A DNA stretch of 64,000 nt from Brachycybe producta (lineage: Eukaryota > Arthropoda > Diplopoda > Playtdesmida > Andrognathidae), in assembly GCA_036925085.1 (NCBI GenBank), contig JAUPFP010000132.1, positions 1-64,000 of the forward strand, read 5' to 3'. A model generated the notes under the pieces. It was not told where the DNA came from and did no database searches. It was given only the letters and a program-made list of their open reading frames with translations. Shown one piece after another: positions 19,421-32,000 of the stretch. The position numbers and the translations under genes are program-made. Positions within the stretch are counted from its first letter, which is position 1. Every line of letters starts with the position of its first letter.

Positions 19421-22400
19421 AATTACAAACACATGGAGAAACGCAGAAAACAATTACAAACACGGAAAAGCGCGGAAAACAATTACAAACACGGAAAAGC
19501 GCGGAAAACAATTACAAACACGGAAAAGTGCGGAAAACAATTACAAACACGGAAAAGCGCGGAAAACTCATACAAAAACACGGAAAAGTGCGGAAAACAC
19601 ATACAAACACACAAAAAAGCCCGGAAAACAAATACAAACACAAGGAAAACACATACAAACACACGGAAAACACATACAAACACATGGAAAAGCGCATAAA
19701 ACACATACAAACGTACGGAAAAGTGCGGAAAACACATACAAACAAACCGAAAAGCGCGGAAAACAAATACAAACACAAGGAAAAGCATGGAAAACAATTA
19801 CAAATACACGGAAAAGCGCGGAAAACAATTACAAACACACGGAAAAGCGCGGAAAACAATTACAAACACACAGAAAAGCGCGGAAAACAATTACAAACAC
19901 ACGGAAAAGTGCGGAAAACAATTACAAACACACAGAAAAGCGTGGAAAACAATTACAAACACGCGGAAATCAATTACAAACACACGGAAAAGCGTGGAAA
20001 ACGATTACAAACACGCGGAAAACAATTACAAACACACGGAAAACAATTACAAACACACGGAAAACACATACAAATGCACAAAAAAGCACAGAAAACGATT
20101 ACAAACGCACGGAAAAGTGCGGAAAACAATTACAAACACACGGAAAAGCACGGAAAACGATTACTAACACACAGAAAACAATTACAAACACACCGAAAAG
20201 TGCGGGAAACAATTACAAACACGGAAAAGCACGGAAAAAATTACAAACACACGGAAAAGTGCGGAAAACACATACAAATGTGCGGAAAACAATTAAAAAC
20301 ACATGGAAAAGCACGGAAAACAATTACAAACACACGGAAAAGCGTGGAAAACAATTACAAACACACGGAAAAGCGTGGAAAACAATTACAAACACACGGA
20401 AAAGCGTGGAAAACAATTACAAACACGCGGAAAACAATTACAAACACGTGGAAAACAATTACAAACAAACGGAAAAGCACGGAAACACATACAAACACAC
20501 GGAAAACGCATACAAACACACGGAAAACGCATACAAGCACACGGAAAAGCGCGGAAAACACATACAAACACACGGAAAGCACATACAAACACACGGAAAA
20601 GCGCGGAAAACAATTACAAACACATGGAGAAACGCAGAAAACTACAAAATTACAAACAAATGAAAATTACAAACACGGAAAAGCGCGGAAAACATTTACA
20701 AACACGGAAAAGCGCGGAAAACAATTACAAACACGGAAAAGCGTGGAAAACAATTACAAACACGGAAAAGCGCGGAAAACACATACAAAAACACAGAAAA
20801 GTGCGGAAAACACATACAAACACACGGAAAAGCACGGAAAACGATTACAAACACACGGAAAAGCACGGAAAACGATTACAAACACACGGAAAAGTGCGGA
20901 AAACAATTGCAAACATGGAAAAGCACGAAAAACAATTACAAACATGGAAAACTGCGGAAAACACATAAAACGGAAAACAATTAAAACACACGGAAAAGCG
21001 CGGAAAACAATTACAAACACATGGAAAAGCGCGGAAAACAATTACAAACACACGAAAAAGCGCGGAAAACAATTACAAACACACGAAAAAGCGCGGAAAA
21101 CAATTACAAACACACGGAAAAGCACGTAAAACACATACAAACACGGAAAAGCACGGGAAAAATTACAAACACACGGAAAAGCACGGAAAACACATACAAA
21201 CACACGAAAAAGCACGGAAAACGATTACAAACACACGAAAAAGCACGGAAAACGATTACAAACACACGGAAAAGCGCGGAAAACAATTACAAACACGGAA
21301 AAGCGCGGAAAACAATTACAAACACGGAAAAGTGCGGAAAACAATTACAAACACGGAAAAGCGCGGAAAACAATGACAAACACGGAAAAGCGCGGAAAAC
21401 AATTACAAACACGGAAAAGCGCGGAAAACAATTACAAACACGGAAAAGCACGGAAAACAATTACAAACACGGAAAACTGCGGAAAACACATAAAACGGAA
21501 AACAATTAAAACACACGGAAAAGCGCGGAAAACAATTACAAACACACGGAAAAGCGCGGAAACAATTACAAACACGGAAAAGCGCGGAAAACAATTACAA
21601 ACACGGAAAAGCACGGAAAACAATTACAAACACTGAAAAGCACGGAAAACACATACAAACACACGGAAAACGCATACAAACACACGGAAAACGCATACAA
21701 ACACATGGAGAAACGCAGAAAACAATTACAAACACGGAAAAGCGCGGAAAACATTTACAAACACGGAAAAGCGCGGAAAACAATTACAAACACGCGGAAA
21801 ACAATTACAAACACGTGGAAAACAATTACAAACAAACGGAAAAGCACGGAAACAATTACAAACACACGGAAAAGCACGGAAACAATTACAAACACGGAAA
21901 AGCGTGGAAAACAATTACAAACACTGAAAAGCACGGAAAACACATACAAACACACGGAAAACGCATACAAACACACGGAAAACGCATACAAGCACACGGA
22001 AAAGCGCGGAAAACACATACAAACACACGGAAAGCACATACAAACACACGGAAAGCACATACAAACACACGGAAAGCACATACAAACACACGGAAAAGCG
22101 CGGAAAACAATTACAAACACATGGAGAAACGCAGAAAACTACAAAATTACAAACAAATGAAAATTACAAACACGGAAAAGCGCGGAAAACATTTACAAAC
22201 ACGGAAAAGCGCGGAAAACAATTACAAACACGGAAAAGCGTGGAAAACAATTACAAACACGGAAAAGCGCGAAAAACACATACAAAAACACAGAAAAGTG
22301 CGGAAAACACATACAAACACACGGAAAAGCACGGAAAACGATTACAAACACACGGAAAAGCACGGAAAACGATTACAAACACACGGAAAAGTGCGGAAAA

Positions 22401-24759
22401 CAATTACAAACACGGAAAAGCACGAAAAAAATTACAAACACACGGAAAAGCACGGAAAAAATTACAAACACACGGAATAGCACGGGAAAAATTACAAACA
22501 CACGGAAAAGCACGGAAAACACATACAAACACACGGAAAAGCACGGAAGACGATTCCAAACACACAGAAAAGTGCGGAAAACAATTACAAACACGGAAAA
22601 GCATGGAAAACAATTACTAACACACGGAAAACAATTACAAACACATGGAAAAGTGCGGAAAACACATACAAATGCGCGGAAAACAATTAAAAACACATGG
22701 AAAAGCACGGAAAACACATACAAACACACGGAAAAGTGCGGAAAACACATACAAATGCGCGGAAAACAATTAAAAACACATGGAAAAGCACGGAAAACAA
22801 TTACAAACACACGGAAAAGCGTGGAAAACAATTACAAACACACGGAAAAGCGTGGAAAACAATTACAAACACGCGGAAAACAATTACAAACAAACGGAAA
22901 AGCACGGAAACAATTACAAACACACGGAAAAGCACGGAAACAATTACAAACACGGAAAAGCGCGGAAAACAATTACAAACACTGAAAAGCACGGAAAACA
23001 CATACAAACACACGGAAAACGCATACAAACACACGGAAAACGCATAATAAACACACGGAAAAGCGCGGAAAACACATACAAACACACGGAAAGCACATAC
23101 AAACACACGGAAAGCACATACAAACACACGGAAAGCACATACAAACACACGGAAAAGCGCGGAAAACAATTACAAACACATGGAGAAACGCAGAAAACTA
23201 CAAAATTACAAACAAACGAAAATTACAAACACGGAAAAGCGCGGAAAACATTTACAAACACGGAAAAGCGCGGAAAACAATTACAAACACGGAAAAGCGC
23301 GGAAAACACATACAAAAACACGGAAAAGTGCGGAAAACACATACAAAAACATGGAAAAGCACGGAAAACGATTACAAACACACGGAAAAGCACGGAAAAC
23401 GATTACAAACACACGGAAAAGTGCGGAAAACAATTACAAACACGGAAAAGCACGAAAAACAATTACAAACATGTAAAACTGCGGAAAACACGTAAAACGG
23501 AAAACAATTAAAACACACAGAAAAGCGCGGAAAACAATTACAAACACATGGAAAAGCGCGGAAAACAATTACAAACACACGGAAAAGCGTGGAAAACAAT
23601 TACAAACACACGGAAAAGCGCGGAAAACAATTACAAACACACGGAAAAGCGCGGAAAAAAATTACAAACACACGAAAAAGCGCGGAAAAAAATTACAAAC
23701 ACACGGAAAACACATACAAACATACGGAAAACACATACAAACACTTGGAAAAGCGCGTAAAACACATACAAACGTACGGAAAAGCGCGGGAAAAATTACA
23801 AACACACGGAAAAGCACGGAAAACACATACAAACACACGGAAAAGCACGGAAGACGATTACAAACACACAGAAAAGCGCGGAAAACAATTACAAACACGG
23901 AAAAGCACGGAAAACAATTACTAACACACGGAAAAGTGCGGAAAACAATTACAAACACACAGAAAAGCGTGGAAAACAATTACAAACACGCAGAAAACAA
24001 TTACAAACACACGGAAAAGCGTGGAAAACAATTACAAACACTGAAAAGCACGGAAAACACATACAAACACACGGAAAAGTGCGGAAAACAATTACAAACA
24101 CGGAAAAGCACGGAAAACAATTACAAACACGGAAAAGCATGGAAAACACATACAAATACACGGAAAAGACCGGAAAACACATACAAACACACGGAAAAGC
24201 GCGGAAAACACATACAAACGTGCGGAAAACACATACAAACACACGGAAAGCACATACAAACACACGGAAAAGCATGGAAAACACATACAAACACATGGAA
24301 AAGCACGGGAAAAAATTACAAACACGAAAAAGCATGGAAAACACATACAAATACACAAAAAAGCGCGGAAAACACATACAAACACGGAAAAACGCGGAAA
24401 CAACTACAAACACGGAAAAGTGCGGAAAACAATTACAAACACGGAAAAGCACAGAAAACACATACAAACACGGAAAAGCGCAGAAAACAATTACAAACAT
24501 GGAAAAGCGCGGAAAGCACATATAAACACGAAAAAGCGCAGAAAACAATTACAAACATGGAAAAGTGCGGAAAACACATACAAACACACAGAAAAGGGCA
24601 GAAAATGTTTAAAAACACACGGAAGAGTGCAGAAAACATTTTCAAACACAGAAAAGCATGGAAAACACAAACACATAGCAATGCACTGAAAACATTTGCA
24701 AAAAATGGAAAGATGGAAAAATGGCAAAAGTAAAAATGCAAAAATAAAACAAACATGAT

Positions 24760-25385
24760 AATTTTAAAATATTTTTATTGTAACTTGAGAACAATGGAAA
24801 AATTCTTTCCAACTGGCTAAAACATGTATTCTAAAAAAGTTTGTAACTTGAAGATGTTGGTTAATTTTTATAAAATGTAAATTACAAAATAAAACATGTT
24901 TAACAGAAAGATGAATGTATACACATATATTAAAACAATTTCACATCAGATTTTTATGAAGTGACTTTCTTTAAAATGTTTTTTATTATAACATGAGAAC
25001 AGTAAAAAATGAATTCTTGCCAACTGGCTAATACATGTATTAAAGTATTCTTAAAAAGTTTACTACTTGAACATGTTGGTTGTTGTTTAAAAAAATGTAA
25101 ATTAGAAAATAACTCAATGGGAAGATGAATAAATACAAAAATATTAAAACAATTTAGCATGAGATTTTTACCAAGTGTTTTTTTTTATATCATAACTTGA
25201 GAACAATAAAAATGTGTTGCGAACTGGCTAAAACATGTATAAAAGTAGTCTCAAAAAGTTTACATCTTAACAATTTTGGATTGTTTAAAAAATGTAAAAT
25301 TCAAAATAAAACATGTTCAACCCGAAGTTGAAAAAGTAAATAGAAAAATATTAACACAATTTCATATCACATTTTTATGAAGAAA
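24760..25385. repeat. Three diverged tandem copies of a roughly 205-bp AT-rich unit
   Basis: The words taacttgagaacaa, ccaactggctaaaacatgta, aaaaagtt and aacaatttcacatca recur in order at about 24775, 24985 and 25195. Only the outermost copy is part of the inverted arm; the other two lie in the loop just 3' of the Ulp1 ORF. They may hold the transcription end signals of the ORFs. Confidence 0.8.
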
Positions 25386-25395
25386 ATTATGAAAC

Positions 25396-26232
25396 TCATA
25401 TGAAACATTCAGAACAAATAAAATACGGCTCGAATCTGTTTTCTTTGTTTTCATGGAGGCACTGTTTGTGGTACCACTCTCTACATGAAACACACATAAT
25501 CCACTTTACATGCAATGAACCATCTTGCATTGCAATTTCATTTGCATTGCAGTGGTCCAGACCTACAGCACAGATAGATGGGTCAGAATGATGCAATAGT
25601 TGTACTTCAGTAAAGTACTTGAAAACAGTATCTTCTTTTGCATTGACCTTAATATGAGTTTTTTCGATTGCATTTAAAACTACCTTTAGTTGTTCATCTG
25701 TCAACTTTTTTTTGTTGACATCTCTAGTAGAGAATTTAGAATTTTTTACAATATGAACAACCCATGCCCTTCCCTGTTCTGATGTTTCTGGGATTTGAAA
25801 TTTGTCTTTAGTTAAAAAACTATACAAATGCAGGATGCTGTGAACTCCGCAGTCATCAAAATTGCATTGACGTGGTGCATCTGTAGATAAAATGCACTCC
25901 ATGTCATTAGGTGGGAAAAATCCAGCTGTTATATATGCAATCTTGTATATAGTAAGAAGGGCTTCAAACTTGTCATTGTAGTTGTTCAGATGGCCTTTAA
26001 GAGAGTCACAAATAATTACTTTTCGTGCTTTAAGAAGAATGAATCCAGTTAAAAAGTGCGAACAACTTCGTTCATGTAAATCAATTGATGGCTTACTTGC
26101 CATGTCTACAACTATGGCATCATAATTCAATGCTGCTAACTTATGAAAATACTTTACAGTTGGAACATAAATTCTATGGAAAACTACAGCATAATCACAG
26201 TTTGATAGGTAAAACGGACAATTCATATCCAT
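25396..26232 (-). CDS. Ulp1-like SUMO/ubiquitin-type cysteine protease with PHD-like C-terminus (foldback element)
   Basis: The 278-codon ORF starts at ATG 26230-26232. A Ulp1 (C48) catalytic set can be read in order: His59 in SHFLTGF, Asp76 in ICDSL, Gln122 and Cys128 in the NFDDCGVHS segment. Such proteases remove SUMO-like modifiers. The C-terminus (about residues 220-278) has Cys/His spaced like a PHD finger: MCVSC, WYHKQC, FICSEC. The helix that normally opens the Ulp1 fold (a WL-x-x-x-I/V-x-x-x-F pattern) is not in this ORF but at the end of the upstream transposase ORF. The two overlap by 38 bp in different frames. I infer an original fusion protein now separated by a frameshift, or joined by splicing or recoding. 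The ATG may therefore not be the true start. Confidence 0.8.
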   Translation of the reverse strand: MDMNCPFYLSNCDYAVVFHRIYVPTVKYFHKLAALNYDAIVVDMASKPSIDLHERSCSHFLTGFILLKARKVIICDSLKGHLNNYNDKFEALLTIYKIAYITAGFFPPNDMECILSTDAPRQCNFDDCGVHSILHLYSFLTKDKFQIPETSEQGRAWVVHIVKNSKFSTRDVNKKKLTDEQLKVVLNAIEKTHIKVNAKEDTVFKYFTEVQLLHHSDPSICAVGLDHCNANEIAMQDGSLHVKWIMCVSCREWYHKQCLHENKENRFEPYFICSECFI

Positions 26233-28600
26233 AGTTGTGAATTAAGCTTTTAAAAGCTTCATCGACGATAAAATTTGACAGCCATTCACCAACATTACAT
26301 TCTGGGTACTGTTTGATATCTGCCTCCAGTAATGACGAATGAGCTTTTAATGAAAAATCTTCATTTGCTGTGTCATTGGCAGTGATAACTTCAGCAGATG
26401 GTGTTTCAAATGAAACAACATTATCTGTTTTGTCAGTATCAGTGTCAATAATGACAATTGGCTCTAGTACATCTGCATTGTACTTTGTTATAGGCGTAGA
26501 ATGGCAAAACTCTGAGTGGAACGTTTCAATGGGACTGCCTAAATCAAGAGATCGATCATCTTCGTCTCCTGTGTCCATGTAAAGATCTACAAACAAATGA
26601 TTTTTTGCTTGCAAAGAATCATCTGCCTCCTTATAGTTGAGATCAAGATCTTTTGTGCGTGGACATTTTCGGCCACTTCTGCCCTCTTTGTTGCGTGTTT
26701 TTTTTCGTAACACTGATAATTTGTATGTCCGGTCGTCTCGAGTGGGAATGGCTACATTTGTAGCAAAACAAACAGCTAGCATGTGACTACATACACCAGA
26801 AGTACCACAGGAACACTGCATAACATTGTTGTCATCATTCCATACAGTGTTGCAAGTAGGTTTGTATGGGGAACGAACCAGAAACCTTCTTGAAACTGAG
26901 TCCAAAGAAACAAGATTGTTAATTGCACATAACAATGCCAAGCTTTTATTAGTCATTCTATAATTTGGCAGTTTTTCCGTATTTTCTTTTGGGTGAGGTA
27001 GATCACCTTTGATATGTTTTACGATGTCATCTACCTTTTTACACGTGTCAACAAACCCTAACTCAAAAGTAAATGTTGTTTGCTTTCTCATGTATGTTTT
27101 TTTAATTGTATATTCACCCAAGTTTTTAAATGCTCTGCTGAATTCCCCCAAAAAGTGTCTTTGTAGCTGGAACAAAGCTAAAACCAATGCATCGATTGGC
27201 AATTCTTGTCTATTTAATTCTAGTTTAAACAGATTGTGTAAGCTTTCGCATGTGTTTATTGTTGGTCTTTTTTTCTTGAAAGCTGCAAATGCCTTAAAAA
27301 CATATGCTACACAATGATTTTGCATGTCTTCTTTAATGTGGTTGTCAAAGTATTTTAAAAAGCATTCACTCCATGTTACACGATACTTCTCCTTCTCGTA
27401 AAGCTCAGAAAATATTTCAGATGACTCACCGTCAATTAAATTTATCATGTGAGTACTCAATACTTTTAAATCGTCATGTGTTTTCCCCTTGGCTTTTTGA
27501 ATCCACAGTTGTACATCTCTACGTAGGTGATTACTGCAAATCAGCAATGGAATGCTTGGAATGTTTTTCCAAACCGCATTGCGAATTGCTGCCTCCCGAT
27601 CTGTGATGAGTGGAATCTTTTGACAGTTTTTATTTAATAGCAGTTTGGACTCAACAATTTCCATAAATCTCTCATGGATTACACCAAGCTTTTTGTCGTG
27701 TAACATAAACAAAACTGGGAAAATTGGATAATTCTCACATAAAACATTTTTCATCACCAGTGTCGATACGTATATGTCCCCTAGTTCAAACGTTGTGTCG
27801 TAACTAATTTGTTGCTCTAAAGTCAATTCTGTATTTGATTCTTTCAATATCTTTTTTGAAAACTGAATCATAATGTCATCACCAATTATCAGGACCAAAT
27901 TTGGACACATTTCAAAATGATGAATGACATCACCCAGTTCTTTAGTTTTGCTCATTTCGTAAATGCTAAATATTTCATCATTTCGAAGCTTAGTTTTGTT
28001 TCTTTCAAAACTTCGAGCATTTTTTACTTGTTTAATGTCCTTAGGAGCATACACTGATTCGTGAACTTTACCACAGTCACTTTTCTTATAATCATCTACT
28101 CCTTCATTGTATATTTTTCTTGGGTTGAGGTCCCATTCTGTTGCTTTTTTGTGTATTGCATCACGGACAGTTTTTGTTGTTCGTGTGTATGGCCTTTCTC
28201 TAGATGGTAATGAATTACCATGTGGCTTTACATGTTTGTCATCAATTGTACCTTTGTACTGCATAAGCACAAAAGTTCTCGGTGGCTGTGCCATCTTGTA
28301 AATTACTTTTTTGAAATTTGTCATAAATTTGTGCCTGTAATAGGTTTTTACTACTTGGCCAGATTGTTTGGAACTATTATTAACCCAAACGCCCCACTGA
28401 TCACAAAGATAATCATAATCATCATCACTCTTTACTCTCATAACATATGATGAGCCACCATCAGGCTTAACAGGTGGGAGAGGAGTAATGACATCATCAA
28501 GTAAACCTAGTTGTGCCCTTTGCAGGATTTGAAAAGCCTCACTGGTAGTATAGAACTTACCAAAAGAACCACTTTGGAAAATAACAACTTGATCTGACAT
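26195..28600 (-). CDS. MULE-like transposase with SWIM zinc finger (foldback element)
   Basis: The frame opens at 28621, but the first ATG is 28598-28600, giving 801 residues. Numbering from that ATG, an N-terminal Lys/Arg-rich region (about 1-200) probably binds DNA. The catalytic core has D268 in YDTTF, D334 in ITDREAA and E452 in TINTCES, the DDE pattern of Mutator-like transposases. A SWIM finger C-x-C-x5-C-x-H lies at 596-606 (QCSCG...CSHM). A basic patch and an acidic Thr/Asp-rich linker follow. The last 30 residues contain WLSNFIVDEAF, which matches the first helix of a Ulp1 domain and points to fusion with the next ORF. The core is uninterrupted and all three acids are present, so the enzyme may be functional. 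KDZ-type transposases are the main alternative family. Confidence 0.85.
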   Translation of the reverse strand: MSDQVVIFQSGSFGKFYTTSEAFQILQRAQLGLLDDVITPLPPVKPDGGSSYVMRVKSDDDYDYLCDQWGVWVNNSSKQSGQVVKTYYRHKFMTNFKKVIYKMAQPPRTFVLMQYKGTIDDKHVKPHGNSLPSRERPYTRTTKTVRDAIHKKATEWDLNPRKIYNEGVDDYKKSDCGKVHESVYAPKDIKQVKNARSFERNKTKLRNDEIFSIYEMSKTKELGDVIHHFEMCPNLVLIIGDDIMIQFSKKILKESNTELTLEQQISYDTTFELGDIYVSTLVMKNVLCENYPIFPVLFMLHDKKLGVIHERFMEIVESKLLLNKNCQKIPLITDREAAIRNAVWKNIPSIPLLICSNHLRRDVQLWIQKAKGKTHDDLKVLSTHMINLIDGESSEIFSELYEKEKYRVTWSECFLKYFDNHIKEDMQNHCVAYVFKAFAAFKKKRPTINTCESLHNLFKLELNRQELPIDALVLALFQLQRHFLGEFSRAFKNLGEYTIKKTYMRKQTTFTFELGFVDTCKKVDDIVKHIKGDLPHPKENTEKLPNYRMTNKSLALLCAINNLVSLDSVSRRFLVRSPYKPTCNTVWNDDNNVMQCSCGTSGVCSHMLAVCFATNVAIPTRDDRTYKLSVLRKKTRNKEGRSGRKCPRTKDLDLNYKEADDSLQAKNHLFVDLYMDTGDEDDRSLDLGSPIETFHSEFCHSTPITKYNADVLEPIVIIDTDTDKTDNVVSFETPSAEVITANDTANEDFSLKAHSSLLEADIKQYPECNVGEWLSNFIVDEAFKSLIHNYGYELSVLPIKL

Positions 28601-28660
28601 TGCACTATGGTAGCACACCACTAGTAACTTTTTAACACTTTGATAATAATCACTGCTAAA

Positions 28661-28947
28661 ATATGACCTTCATAAGCAACACTAGCTGTTAAAACTCAAA
28701 TCATGACTCAAATAATTAACAACAAAACTTTACCTCACATGAAGCCTTAATTCATGACCATACCTTTCAATGTAGAGTTCAGATAACTTCTTTGTCTGGA
28801 AACAGTGTTGCCAATTCCTCTGAAAGAAGTTATCTGAACTGCATGGAAGGTATGGTCATTAACTAAGGCTTCATGTAAGGAGAGTTTTGTTGATTATTGG
28901 AGTCATGATTTGAGTTTTAACAACTAGTGTTGGTTATGAAGGTATTT
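28661..28947. repeat. Imperfect palindrome just upstream of the transposase
   Basis: Segments such as gaccttcataa, tgttaaaactcaaatcatgac, catgaagcctta, gaccatacctt and agttcagataacttctt in the left half reappear as reverse complements in the right half. The arms are about 120 bp around a spacer near 28795-28820. It ends about 60 bp before the transposase ATG, so it may be the promoter/5' UTR region or a nested MITE. Confidence 0.8.
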
Positions 28948-29058
28948 TAAAAAGAAATTTTCCACTATATTTTTGACTATAATTTGATTGAAGTATATTT
29001 TGAGGGCAATTTCGTTATTACTTAGTGTTTATGTTTGCTATTCGTTTCGGTTATTCGG

Positions 29059-32000
29059 TTAAAGAAAGTCACTTCATAAAAATCTGCAGTGAAATTGTTT
29101 TAATATATGTGTATACATTCATCTTTCTGTTAAACATGTTTTATTTTGTAATTTACATTTTATAAAAATTAACCAACATCTTCAAGTTACAAACTTTTTT
29201 AGAATACATGTTTTAGCCAGTTGGAAAGAATTTTTCAATTGTTCTCAAGTTACAATAAAAATATTTTAAAATTATCATGTTTGTTTTATTTTTGCATTTT
29301 TACTTTTGCCATTTTTCCATCTTTCCATTTTTTGCAAAAGTTTTCAGTGCATTGCTATGTGTTTGTGTTTTCCATGCTTTTCTGTGTTTGAAAATGTTTT
29401 CTGCACTCTTCCGTGTGTTTTTAAACATTTTCTGCCCTTTTCTGTTTGTATGTGTTTTCCGCGCTTTTCCATGTTTGTAATTGTTTTCTGCGCTTTTCCG
29501 TGTTTATATGTGCTTTCCGCGCTTTTCCATGTTTGTAATTGTTTTCTGCGCTTTTCCGTGTTTGTATGTGTTTTCTGTGCTTTTCCGTGTTTGTAATTGT
29601 TTTCCGCACTTTTCCGTGTTTGTAGTTGTTTCCGCGTTTTTCTGTGTTTGTATGTGTTTTCCGCGCTTTTTTGTGTATTTGTATGTGTTTTCCATGCTTT
29701 TTCGTGTTTGTAATTTTTTCCCGTGCTTTTCCATGTGTTTGTATGTGTTTTCAATGCTTTTCCGTGTGTTTGTATGTGCTTTCCGTGTGTTTATGTGTTT
29801 TCCGCGCGTTTGTATGTGTTTTCCGCGCTTTTCCGTGTGTTTGTATGTGTTTTCCGGTCTTTTCCGTGTATTTGTATGTGTTTTCCATGCTTTTCCGTGT
29901 TTGTAATTGTTTTCCGTGCTTTTCCGTGTTTGTAATTGTTTTCCGCACTTTTCCGTGTGTTTGTATGTGTTTTCCGTGCTTTTCCGTGTGTTTGTGATTT
30001 TTCCCGTGCTTTTCCGTGTTTGTATGTGTTTTACGCGCTTTTCCGTGTGTTTGTAATTGTTTTCCACGCTTTTCCGTGTGTTTGTAATTGTTTTCCACAC
30101 TTTTCCGTGTGTTTGTAATTGTTTTCCGTGCTTTTCCATGTGTTTTTAATTGTTTTCCGCGCATTTGTATGTGTTTCCGCACTTTTCCGTGTGTTTGTAT
30201 GTGCTTTCCGTGTGTTTGTATGTGTTTTTCGCGCTTTTCCGTGTTTGTAATTGTCTTCCGCGCTTTTCCGTGTTTGTAAATGTTTTCTGCGCTTTTCCGT
30301 GTTTGTAATTGTTTTCTGCGTTTCTCCATGTGTTTGTAATTGTTTTCCGCGCTTTTCCGTGTGTTTGTATGTGTCTTCCGCGCTTTTCCGTGTGTTTGTA
30401 TGCGTTTTCCGTGTGTTTGTATGCGTTTTCCGTGTGTTTGTATGCGTTTTCCGTGTGTTTGTATGCGTTTTCCGTGTGTTTGTATGTGTTTTCCGCACTT
30501 TTCCGTGTGTTTGTAATCGTTTTCCGTGCTTTTCCGTGTGTTTGTATGTGTTTTCCGTGCTTTTCCGTGTGTTTGTAATTTTTCCCGTGCTTTTCCGTGT
30601 TTGTATGTGTTTTACGCGCTTTTTCGTGTGTTTGTAATTGTTTTCCGCATGTTTGTAATTGTTTTCCACGCTTTTCCGTGTGTTTGTAATTGTTTTCCGC
30701 GCTTTTCCGTGTGTTTGTAATTGTTTCCGTGCTTTTCTGTGTGTTTGTAATTGTTTCCGTGCTTTTCCGTTTGTTTGTAATTGTTTTCCGCGTGTTTGTA
30801 ATTGTTTTCCACGCTTTTCCGTGTGTTTGTAATTGTTTTCCACGCTTTTCCGCGTGTTTGTAATTGTTTTCCGTGCTTTTCCATGTGTTTTTAATTGTTT
30901 TCCGCGCATTTGTATGTGTTTTCCGCACTGTTCCGTGTGTTTGTATGTGTTTTCCGTGCTTTTCCATGTGTTTTTAATTGTTTTCCGCGCATTTGTATGT
31001 GTTTTCCGCACTTTTCCATGTGTTTGTAATTGTTTTCCGTGTGTTAGTAATTGTTTTCCTTGCTTTTCTGTGTTTGTAATTGTTTTCCGCACTTTTCTGT
31101 GTGTTTGTAATCGTCTTCCGTGCTTTTCCGTGTGTTTGTATGTGTTTTCCGTGCTTTTCCGTGTGTTTGTAATTTTTCCCGTGTGTTTGTAATTTTTTAT
31201 GTGCTTTTCCGTGTGTTTGTAATTTTTTCCGCTTTTCCGTACGTTTGTATGTGTTTTACGCGCTTTTCCATGTGTTTGTATGTGTTTTCCGTGTGTTTGT
31301 ATGTGTTTTCCGTGTGTTTGTAATTTTTTTCCGCGCTTTTTTGTGTTTGTAATTTTTTTCCGTGCTTTTCTGTGTGTTTGTAATTGTTTTCCGCGCTTTT
31401 CCGTGTGTTTGTAATTGTTTTCCGCGCTTTTCCTTGTGTTTTAATTGTTTTCCGTTTTATGTGTTTTCCGCAGTTTTCCGTGTTTGTAATTGTTTTCCGT
31501 GCTTTTCTGTGTTTGTAATTGTTTTCCGCACTTTTCCGTGTGTTTGTAATCGTTTTCCGTGCTTTTTCGTGTGTTTGTAATCGTTTTCCGTGCTTTTCCG
31601 TGTGTTTGTAATTGTTTTCCACGCTTTTCCGTGTGTTTGTAATTGTTTTCCGTGCTTTTCCGTGTTTGTAATTGTTTTCCGCACTTTTCCGTGTTTGTAA
31701 TCGTTTTCCGTGCTTTTCCGTGTGTTTGTATGTGTTTTCCGTGCTTTTCCGTGTGTTTGTAATTTTTCCCGTGCTTTTCCGTGTTTGTATGTGTTTTACG
31801 CGCTTTTTCGTGTATTTGTAATTGTTTTCCGCGTGTTTGTAATTGTTTTCCACGCTTTTCCGTGTGTTTGTAATTGTTTTCCGCGCTTTTCCGTGTGTTT
31901 GTAATTGTTTTCCGCGCTTTTCCGTGTGTTTGGTATTGTTTTCCGCGCTTTTCCGTGTGTTTGGTATTGTTTTCCGCGCTTTTCCGTGTGTTTGAATGTG

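Larger units (their letters stand above)
16495..24974 (+). repeat. Left arm of the giant inverted repeat
   Basis: From 17100 to about 24700 it is a tandem array of modules ggaaaagNNc (10 bp) plus ggaaaacaattacaaacacac or ggaaaacacatacaaacacac (21 bp), about 31 bp per unit, with 29-bp forms lacking one AC. Variant units recur as markers of higher-order repeats, such as the ggaaaactgcgg...cataaaacgg variant near 17868, 18220, 20945, 21475 and 23470. The long open frames on both strands are a by-product of the 31-bp period. The end 24746-24974 is non-repetitive and matches 29059-29287 inverted. A foreign insertion of about 420 bp lies at 16606-17025. Confidence 0.95.

Noticed and set aside
17422-24733. 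Long open frames of 150-600 codons on the plus strand of the left arm
   Set aside because: They are produced by the stop-free 31-bp repeat and appear in all frames. There is no start context or non-repeat domain, so they are not called as genes.
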